Source of the DNA: Phytophthora hibernalis
Taxonomy: Eukaryota; Oomycota; Peronosporomycetes; Peronosporales; Peronosporaceae
Assembly (NCBI GenBank): GCA_012656075.1
Contig: JAAKBF010000012.1
Coordinates: forward strand, 248,001-312,000
DNA length: 64,000 bases
Direction: 5' to 3'
Numbering within the stretch: position 1 is the stretch's first letter; every line of letters begins with the position of its first letter. The notes under the pieces are model-generated. The model had not been told where the DNA came from, did not search any database, and saw nothing but the letters and a program-made list of their open reading frames with translations. A program made the position numbers and the translations under genes. Positions 56,457 to 64,000 of this stretch are shown here, piece by piece.

Positions 56457-57561
56457 AGGAGAAGCGGGATCAACTCAAGCAGGCTTCGGTCTCAGCCGGG
56501 ACACTCGGAAGCTATAGCAAGAACTTCAAGTTCTGGGAAGCCTTCTGCAACGACTTCGGATTCCCCGTGTGGATTGACGAACTGCCCAGGGCAGAACAAG
56601 CACGGATGGTCGGACTATTCGCGGCATTGTGTGCTTCAGAAGGGCACAACAAGGCAAGGAAAGAAAACAAGTACCAGACATTCGACGGAAAATGACAGCA
56701 GTGGCATTCGCACACAAGACAGTTCGGAACGCCAGACTCAATTACCGTGATCCGGAATTTGAGCTCATCGCTCAAGGATACAAGCGCTCCCATGGCGACG
56801 TGGACCGGAAGTAACCAGTTAATACACCGATGTTGCTCAAGATGTACGAGCTCAGAGCCCGACGCGGTCCAGAGGACAACCTGCTGTGGGGATCAATCGT
56901 CCTAGCGTTCTTCTTCCTCGACCGAAGCTCGGAGCTGTGGGTCCGGTGGTCGGTGACAAATCGACCGGGGTCATTCGGATCCACTGCGTAAAAGCGGCCA
57001 ACGTCATTCTACGAGACAACCGAGGAAAACAGGTCGGACCTGAGGAACCGGAAGCGGCGTCAGTGTAAGTGATCTTCGAGTCACACAAGGGAGACCGCGT
57101 AGCACAGGGCACGACGGTACGCCATTACAAGTCCGACCACGCATATCTATGTCCAGTGACAGCGGCCAGACAATGCTTGAGCATTCGCGGACAGTGGCTC
57201 TCGACAGGGCGGAAGATGGTACCGTATCTCACTTCAGTTTCGACTACCCGAACAATCAAGAAAACACCCTCATCAAGCTCTCAGCTGGCGACATGGGTCT
57301 ACCACGATCTGACTACTCAGCCCACTCGCTCCGCATAGGAGGAACCTGCGCACTACTGGCGGCGGGCAAGAGTGACCTGGTCATTCGACTACTGGGCCGG
57401 TGGGCTAGTTGGTGCTTCACTGTCTACACCAGACTACGACCTGGAATGATTCGAGACGCGGCAAGTTGCATGATCAAGGCCTCAACCTGGGAGTGCCACG
57501 AGCCAGGCATCGTCCCGAACCAGAGCACGCAGCACTCGGGAGGGGAACTCCAGGGAGTCTA
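56457..57561 (+). pseudogene. tyrosine recombinase of the YR retrotransposon
   Basis: An N-terminal core-binding part, SAGTLGSYSKNFKFWEAFCN, is followed by the catalytic domain: AFFFLDRSSELW (first Arg), THYKSDH-type loop at 57120-57150 (RHYKSDHAYLCP), SAHSLRIGGTCALLAAGKSD (HxxR) and LGRWASWCFTVYTRL (nucleophile Tyr). It ends at TAA near 57560, 20 bases into repeat B1. Frame changes near 56700, 56815, 56990 and 57230 break the frame. The recombinase would integrate the circular DNA copy without target duplication. Confidence 0.82.
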
Positions 57562-57618
57562 ACTCTCCAAGCTAATCAAGTCAACTTGACCCTCGCAGTG
57601 AAGTCCCGAAGGAGGAAA
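57544..57618 (+). repeat. split direct repeat B1
   Basis: Starts GGAACTCCAGGGAGTC and ends CCGAAGGAGGAAA, directly joined to A2. Repeated as B2 at 57875-57949 with a single visible base difference (GACCC versus GCCCC). Confidence 0.9.
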
Positions 57619-57780
57619 GTGTGCGGTTAAGTACGAAGAATGGCGAAGAACTAAACCGGGGTTTCGAACCGGGGGCAAACGGCGAGCCAGTCATTCGCCG
57701 TTTTGCCGCCCAGCGCTCAGAGCAGCACCGAGCTCAGAGCTCCACGAAGAAGAAGCAGCCAGGCTGCCAGCGAGAATTTT
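57619..57780 (+). repeat. split direct repeat A2
   Basis: Second copy of A, immediately after B1. Between A2 and B2 lie 94 unique bases with a hairpin-forming pair (TAGGACGGGTTTTTCACC against AGGTTTTGTCCCGTGGTA), at about 57815-57860. Confidence 0.9.
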
Positions 57781-57874
57781 TCTCTTCTTCAAACTTGATT
57801 AGCAGTAGGAAGCCTTCTAGGACGGGTTTTTCACCTTTGATAAGGTTTTGTCCCGTGGTAGGACTTCAGAATTA

Positions 57875-57949
57875 GGAACTCCAGGGAGTCTAACTCTCCA
57901 AGCTAATCAAGTCAACTTGCCCCTCGCAGTGAAGTCCCGAAGGAGGAAA
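57875..57949 (+). repeat. split direct repeat B2 (right terminus)
   Basis: Second copy of B, ending GAGGAAA, followed at once by TGGTG of the interrupted Tc1/mariner-like repeat. Marks the right boundary of the retrotransposon. Confidence 0.9.
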
Positions 57950-58094
57950 TGGTGAACTCCTTTGTATCCCTTGATAGGTATCATGCACTCATAAATTTTC
58001 ATTCAAAACTGTTGATTAAAATTGTGAAATGATCCAATCAGAAGCCAGAACCAAAGTATCTTTTCCGAATAAAATTAGAGCAAAACCAAAGCTC

Positions 58095-59905
58095 ATGTCG
58101 AGCCCATCAGCGATCGTGGCCTTCGTGCTACGCCACCAGTCAGACGCTGGGCCTCTGCACCAGCTCGCAAAAATCATCTGCATCTACTTGGGTCCTTCTC
58201 CTAGTCTCTCTCAGTCAGGCCTGTTCTTTCGATTCCCTCAAGTTGCTGGACTGGATTTGGGACTGTAGCTGTACTTCAGCCAGTCAAAGGACGTCCACTT
58301 GGTCCTTCGCCAACTTCTTATGCTCAGATCCACACTACAGTCGGTACCAATTCGCCCAGTCCATGATAGTGGCGGAATGTATTTATGGGGACTTGGACAT
58401 GATCAAGTGGTTGTTCGCCCACTTCTCGGACGGTCAAGTTCCATTGGAAGTGATTGGCAACCTACCCATACTGCAATTTCTACATGCCAATGATGCTGGA
58501 CGTCGAGATAAAGATGAAGATGAAAATCAACGGGATTGGAAGGTGGTGACCTGGGGATGGGGGCCTTGGGTGATGTCGAGAGCTAAAAACAAGGACGGCA
58601 CTCAGCTATTGTGCAGTGGCTTAGGGACTACGTACCGGAATATAAAGAGGAAGCAGAAACAGAGGCAGACAAGGAGCGGGGCGTTGTACTTGCTCTTGAA
58701 GACGGCGACGTCGCACTTGCCAATGCCTTGATGCCTCCTGGCAGATGCGTATTGGACTACGCTGGTCAGTGCTCGCGACTGGACATGATTGAGCTGATGC
58801 TGAATTGCGGTTACATCCGTCGGGATCGAGACTGTGCAAACGTGGCCATTCAGAGACTGGCTAGTAAAGGACGCTTGGACAGGTTGTAATGCTCCATTCT
58901 CCGCCCTCTAAAGACGACCCTCTTTGCCTAAATGCTTGGTTTGCTGCGATTCAAACGGCTTGTGGAAACGGATACCTCACGATGCTGCAATGGTTAATGG
59001 AGCACCCACTCGGGCAAATTCTTTGTGATGATATGAGGCAAAAGCGGCGTTTTGTGGATCTGGTCGATTTAGCGTGCGATGATGACCAAGCCGACGTGAT
59101 ACAGTACCTATATGATATTGGGGCTAAAACTGAGGTTTCCGACCCAGAGATTGTCCGCTTGTACACGGACTTTCTGACCAGAGCTGTTCGCGATGGACAC
59201 TACAATACGACCAAGTGGTTGGTCGAGCACGTTCGATTCTCTGAGGGATACCCGGCTGATCATATTGTCGAGAATGCTGCAAGATACGGCAGTTTTGATA
59301 TCCTGAAACTTTTCACGAAATCTTCATCAGATCCCTCAGCCCTACCAAGGCCAGTGAGCAAAATCTATCGGGTCAGGGGACTGCGTGGTGGGCTCGATCT
59401 CAGGATGAGGCGATTAATTGGGCTGCAGAAAATGGTCATTTGGAAACGTTGCGATGGCTACTGCTGAGTCATTCAGGGAAGTGCACAGCGTCCACAATGG
59501 ATCGCGCAGCGGGGGAGGGCAAACTTGAAATAGTTCAGTGGCTGGACGCCAATCGATTGGAGGGCTGTACCGCGCTAGCGATGGACGAGCGGCAGGTTTT
59601 GCTTGCTTAGACGTGATGAAATGGCTCCATGACAACCGATCGGAGGGCTGCACGACAAAGGCCATGGACATTGCTGTTCGCGATGGTCATTTGAAGGTAT
59701 TAAAGTGGTTGTACGCAAACCGGTCGGAGGGTTGTACTGTGGCTGCGATTGAAAACGCCTTGATTTACGGGAATGTTGCTGTAGCTCATTGGTTGCGCAC
59801 TCATTTTCCCGAACTTCGCCCAACAATGGTGACGTTAACGTCGCATACGTCTAACCTGTTTGAGGTGCTCCTCTTTTACACGAACACTTCTCCCACATTT
59901 TGACT
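58095..59905 (+). pseudogene. ankyrin-repeat protein of the oomycete NRSEGCT type (frameshifted)
   Basis: From MSSPSAIVAFVLRHQSDAG at 58095, ankyrin-like helical pairs follow over about 600 codons. Examples are DLDMIKWLFAHFSDG, LTMLQWLMEHPLGQIL, NTTKWLVEHVRFSEG and NGHLETLRWLLLSHSGKC, then KLEIVQWLDANRLEGCT, DVMKWLHDNRSEGCT and HLKVLKWLYANRSEGCT. The repeats end in AVAHWLRTHFPELRP. Such proteins are a large expanded family in Phytophthora with no fixed role. The frame changes about six times (about 58235, 58500, 58620, 58890, 59450 and 59610). Some need two bases and are not simple homopolymer slips, so decay is plausible. The gene starts 140 bases after the retrotransposon block. Confidence 0.75.
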
Positions 59906-60347
59906 TTGACTCCAGACTTAACCACAAAGTGGATGCTCGATCACTGTTTTTCCGAGATCAGGTGGATATTTTTGTGTGGCTGACTGAAAACTATCCCTGA
60001 TATTAGGTCGTAGGGCTTGAGTTTAAAAGTTCAATATCGCTGCTGTTCGATCCTCGGAGTATTTTTTAAATTTGTGTTGACTCCGAAGGAGTATGTAAAG
60101 TAGTTCTCTGAAATTTATTTCAGAACGTACATTTTCCACTAAAAAATGCTTGTCAAAACTGACAAAAATCAACAACAGCATTAGCATCTCCATATATATC
60201 AAGAACGACAAAAATACATGACGATAACGATAGCATCAATGTACTGTAGACATTCTTAATTAAGACACATCGGTTTGAAATTTGTCTGCATACGACATTC
60301 CAACCAGATGGTTGGGCTACCTAAGACGTCCGAGTCTCTTGAACAGC

Positions 60348-61578
60348 TTATTTCCGTCGCAGCTTGGCCAGTGAGATACCCCAGTCTTTCTTTCTCCAAG
60401 GAGCGCTGGACGGGATCACGAAGTCGAGCGGCACGTTGCGATGGCCATGCACCTTCTCGAACATTGCCAGTAAAGGTTCGACGCGCAGGTCCCATTTGAC
60501 AGCGGGGATCTGAAGTCTGAATTCGATCGCTTCCAACTCATCGATCGATCGAGCAGTCTGGTCAAAATAGGATCCGTACAAACGAATATTATCCACCGCA
60601 AATCCAAGTTTCAATCCATGCGCTTCTTCTGGCCAAACTGAGTCTGATGGCACCACAAATAAATGTGGTACCCGTGAATGCAGATGTACGCGATAGAACA
60701 CCACCAGCGCTGGTAAAATGCGATCACTCCAGTCCGACTCGTGAATGTCCCACACAAATCCTATTGTCTTCAGTTGGAGGTGGTCTCGAAAGACTTGCGC
60801 CGAGTATGTACCCGCATGGCGCATGACAGTCACAATACTTCCTAGTTTTAACCCCCATGTTGACTTCGGCCACCTGTCATCCGACGGGACCACAAATGAC
60901 GCCGGAACTCGGCAATGGTTGTTTTCCCGATAGAAAGCCTCCAGTGCTGGCAGAATCCGCTCCCTCCAGTCCACGTCGGAAACATTCCACATAAAACTCA
61001 TTTCTTCCAATTCGCGCATGCTTTGCTTCACCTGTTTAGCAAAGTCGCCTCGACAACGAATGTTGACAACTCTTGCCCAGAAGTTGGCCCCACAAACGCT
61101 CCGGCCACTGGGGATCGGTCATGGGAATGATAAATTTGTTATGCACATTCAGATGGCCATTGAGTTCGTAGAATCGACGAAGGGCTGGCAGGACAAAGAG
61201 GTCCCATTTCCGAAAGGCAGTTCGTCCAGCTCCTTCTGCTGCTTTGGGTGCATCTTCCCTTTCTCCACTGAGTCCTCAGCCACTTGGCGTGTAGACCCAG
61301 GGGATACCCCACGCGGCTTCCGGATACGCTTCGTCTTGGTCTGGAACTCGGAACGCAACGGGAACCATCAGGTGCTTCTTGAGCTGCAGGAAGGAGCGGA
61401 AGGCAGGCTTTACCGTCTGCTGCCATGCAACGGGATTGTACACATCGAGAGACGAGGAGGAGGAGAAACGGAGCGTCTGCAACTGATAATTGTACTGCAA
61501 GGCAGGACTGAGACTACCAAGCTAGAGGGTCGACGGGTCAAGACTGCGACTCCGAGCCGCCGACACCAGTCTCAGCAT
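60348..61578 (-). pseudogene. protein with helicase-associated-like tandem repeats, disrupted
   Basis: Four or five repeats of about 70 residues share the pattern W-x-x-x-ILPAL-x-FY, VP-x-x-FVVP and WP-x-x-x-x-G-LG. Examples are RILPALEAFYRENNHCRVP, FVVPSDDRWPKSTWGLKLG, RILPALVVFYRVHLHSRVP and KWDLFVLPALRRFYELNGH. This spacing recalls the helicase-associated (HA) repeats common in oomycete and diatom genomes, which may bind nucleic acid. The first ATG (61578) begins MLRLVSAARSRSLD, similar to a mitochondrial presequence, but an in-frame TAG lies at 61522-61524. Further frame changes occur near 61280, 61200 and 61080. The last repeats (61030-60348) are in one open frame. Function unknown. Confidence 0.6.
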
Positions 61579-61837
61579 CGTCGAAAATGTGTGACGGAGC
61601 GAGAGCGACTTTCGCCCAATCACCGCTCGCTATAGCAAATATTGGATTGATAGTAGTTTTTGATTTTTCGACAAACTGATACCGGTATTGCTATACTCTA
61701 TTACTGCAGTCAAACTACCGGTACTATTAATACTACAGTACTAAAATAGAAGCTCCAAGTCAAGCCTTTCATTTAAAATACCGCTTTTAATACTGTAGTA
61801 GTCGAGTATTACTATTGTCGACCATCAAACGACCAGC

Positions 61838-62100
61838 TTGATGCGTTGCCATGCGCCGGAACCCTTTCCAGTACTTGCACTACCTATATTTTGGCACTTG
61901 TGCTCGTCTTCTTCGCAGCAAGTTGCTATGCCCTGCGTTCCAACAAACCCATCGACAAACAGAACGCCAAAACTGCTATCGATCGCACGAAAGGCAACAA
62001 AAGCGACCCAAGCGAAGATAATGACACAAAACATCCCACAACTACTCCGCGTCAACGACCCACTGAAAAAACCGTGACGCAGAGGCCCTAGACCCGCAAA
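61838..62100 (+). pseudogene. possible secreted effector-like relic
   Basis: A signal-peptide-like hydrophobic run (TTYILALVLVFFAASCYA) at about 61875-61930 is followed by a hydrophilic, Lys/Asp/Asn/Thr-rich stretch. In the overlapping frame an IPQLLRVND motif falls at the distance where RxLR effectors carry their signature. No ATG in the signal-peptide frame is visible and stops occur soon after (about 62090). The region to 62270 has further short open pieces (NPATSGLMRFMGKNK). Only the signal-like segment is solid; the effector idea is a weak inference. Confidence 0.3.
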
Positions 62101-62270
62101 ATGATGTTTTCGTCTTGTGAAAAAGAAAAATCTGTTCCGGAAGAACTCCAAGGCTTCCTCGCAGAGGATTCTCTCTTCTGACACGGTCATGGCAGTTTTT
62201 CAGAAGAATCCTGCGACGAGCGGACTGATGCGGTTCATGGGAAAGAATAAACCGAAGCTCACGGAGTAGG

Positions 62271-64000
62271 ACGCCAAACCCAACTCTCTATACAGCAAAC
62301 TGATTTCAAAAGACCCCGGCTGAAAAAGACGTTCAGCTGATGAAGCAGACTCCTGGTTTGAAAACAGTGGAGATAGTTTTCGAGAAGAATCCTACGAGGA
62401 AGGATTTCCGTCGTTCTGGAATTAATACATGTTCATGAATTCGAAGAGATCTGTGAGGATTTGGTACGCCTTTGCCATTTTTATTTTCCTGGGTTTCCTT
62501 GGGGTTCCAATGGAACTTCCATCACCATACTTGTGAACCTACAACGAGGCAATTGTTGGACCTTCTTACGTTACTTGAACGCCACTTTCAAGTAGAAGAT
62601 CCGATAATTGGGTAATGGTAGGAAGCGACATAATGAATCATGAATTTTATGATTGCGCATGATACAGTAATCTGCGTGAATAAGCAACGGGTGTACAACT
62701 TATTTACTGCCAAACTTTATATAATGCCAACAACAGCGAGACGAGGAGGAGATGGACGAGGTCTTTTCTCTTCCTTATACACCCTGTCAATATATATACA
62801 TCAGGCGTTGCCTATTCACGTAGATTACTGTAGTGCCGTTTTTGAGCTATGGGTTTTTCATACATTCAATCACAACTTGTGATTCACAAGATAGCCACCT
62901 TTCAGGAAAAGTTTGCGAGGAACACGTTGTTAGCTGCTAGAAGTACATGTAGTGCTTACGATTGTGAAGCACGATGCAAAAGCGAACTGGTAAACAAAAT
63001 GACCCTCAAGAGCGTTCGGGTATCTGTAGACGAGATTACATCGAACCTGCGGAGACACTAAAAGGTTCCCGCTATTTGGTAGCCTCGTTGCCATGAAGGC
63101 CCCTGTTACCACAACGAGGCACTTGCTCGTCAAGCCTGGATCTCTGACCTGGCGGATGGTTTCGTGTCGGTGGCAGCTAATGGCATTAGGTCTAATGATA
63201 TCATATTGTATTCACGAAGCTGGAAGCTTTCGCGTTATGGTCTGCTCGTGGTATATGCACAGAGAGTAAAGGTGCGTGGCCTGAGGCCGCTGGCCTCACC
63301 GTCAATTGATTTGCAGATTCTTCAAGCATCAGAACATGACCACCAAGTTGGTTGATGGCGCCAATGTACTTGATCTCTTTCTATATACATGTACTGTACA
63401 ACTTTCTAGAAGCACTCTCCATCGTATCGAATAATATCGTTTAAACTTACATGTACGTAGTAGCCACTACTGAAAGTTCTCTGTGTAAGTTCTGACTCAC
63501 CCCATTGCGTGCCTGGATACTAACGGGCGATCCACACCACAACACTAATTTGAGGGAAGTACAGGCAGTTTCGACAGCTACCAGTAGGAATGAAAGAGAG
63601 TGCATAACCGAAGGCTAGCTGACATATTCAGGAAACAAACAACTACATGTACATGCTACAGTGCTAACACTTACAGAAGTTGCATGTTTGTGATCGATCA
63701 CCGAAGCAATACACGAGCTAAGAATGGCAAGATATAAACAGGGATAAGGTCAGTTGCCGTACCACCGCATTGACTTTCTTGTGCACAGTGGACCATTGTG
63801 GCACGATATGATGCGCTGTATGAGCTTGTGGGTAAACTAAGACCACTTCACCGAAAGGGAAAGAGCTAATCCCAACAAATGAGAGACCTGGCACAAAGGG
63901 AAGTTGGACTGGTGTCAGACAAAAAAGAAAGTCGTCAGATAGTCAGGCTCTGAACAACCTCCAGGCTTCATGGTGTCCAGAGCCCATCAGACAACTTAGT
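62271..64000. other. no gene recognised
   Basis: About 1.7 kb, A/T-rich. Short open frames show no family resemblance. It contains several TACATGTA-type palindromes (about 62943, 63386, 63452 and 63643). Nothing else could be supported. Confidence 0.5.

Larger units (their letters stand above)
50543..57949 (+). mobile_element. tyrosine-recombinase retrotransposon (DIRS/Ngaro-like) with split direct repeats
   Basis: The ends have the layout A1-internal-B1-A2-B2. A is about 162 bases (50543-50704 and 57619-57780); B is 75 bases (57544-57618 and 57875-57949). This arrangement is typical of Ngaro/PAT-type elements, which integrate through a circular DNA using a tyrosine recombinase and leave no target duplication. 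Inside, on the plus strand, are a Gag-like ORF, a CCCH-type finger, an RNase H, a reverse transcriptase, a second RNase H-like stretch and a tyrosine recombinase carrying the R, HxxR and Y residues. The element sits inside the right inverted repeat of the Tc1/mariner-like transposon. Several frameshifts; at least one (near 51010) is a C-run slip. Confidence 0.85.

Noticed and set aside
50543..57780. LTR retrotransposon with A1 and A2 as long terminal repeats
   Set aside because: The second repeat pair B1/B2, the tyrosine recombinase and the lack of an integrase, protease or primer-binding site fit a YR element instead.
1..64000. CRISPR arrays, operons, riboswitches, bacterial promoters, tRNA or rRNA genes
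   Set aside because: No regularly spaced repeats, no rRNA-like sequence and no cloverleaf with a conserved TTCGA arm was recognised; the genes are eukaryotic. A tRNA scan by eye is not exhaustive.

Overview
This looks like nuclear DNA of an oomycete, most likely a Phytophthora-type peronosporalean. The clues are a tandem family of membrane leucine-rich-repeat proteins ending in a WLGC-type Cys domain, two six-cysteine elicitin-like genes, ankyrin proteins of the NRSEGCT type, short GT-AG introns (about 60-75 bp) and a gene-dense block flanked by retroelement-rich DNA. No mRNA or homology evidence was available, so all calls rest on reading the sequence.

Layout. 0-7.5 kb: an elicitin-like gene (-), a WLGC-family gene (+), a second elicitin-like gene (-), a broken acyltransferase-3 membrane protein (+), a Cdc25-type phosphatase (+), and scraps of the WLGC family. 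7.7-18.9 kb is a housekeeping island: the DNA polymerase epsilon catalytic subunit (-), a 2-Cys peroxiredoxin (-), a divergent promoter, a BSD-domain protein (+) and a small basic coiled-coil protein (+). 19-25.4 kb: three more WLGC-family copies, one of them probably functional. 25.6-35.9 kb: one very long gene (-) that joins a SWR1-type chromatin-remodelling ATPase to a WW domain, an F-box and a parallel beta-helix, then a MICAL-like flavin monooxygenase (-). 36-41.4 kb: no genes, but decayed inverted and direct repeats rich in TACATGTA. 41.4-48.6 kb: an internally deleted LINE (-) with CCHC knuckle, OTU-like domain, remnant endonuclease and RT, and RNase H. 49-58 kb: a Tc1/mariner-like element whose right terminal repeat was invaded by a tyrosine-recombinase retrotransposon with the split-repeat layout A1-ORFs-B1-A2-B2. 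58-62 kb: an ankyrin protein (+), a repeat protein resembling helicase-associated domains (-) and a possible secreted-effector relic. 62.1-64 kb: nothing recognisable.

Quality warning. Essential genes that must be intact (Pol epsilon, SWR1, peroxiredoxin, BSD) are broken about every 700 bp by one-base losses, nearly always at a short homopolymer, or by a dinucleotide loss. This is what residual indel errors in a long-read assembly look like. A single frameshift here is therefore weak evidence for a pseudogene. I kept pseudogene calls for copies that also carry nonsense codons, larger deletions or missing domains.
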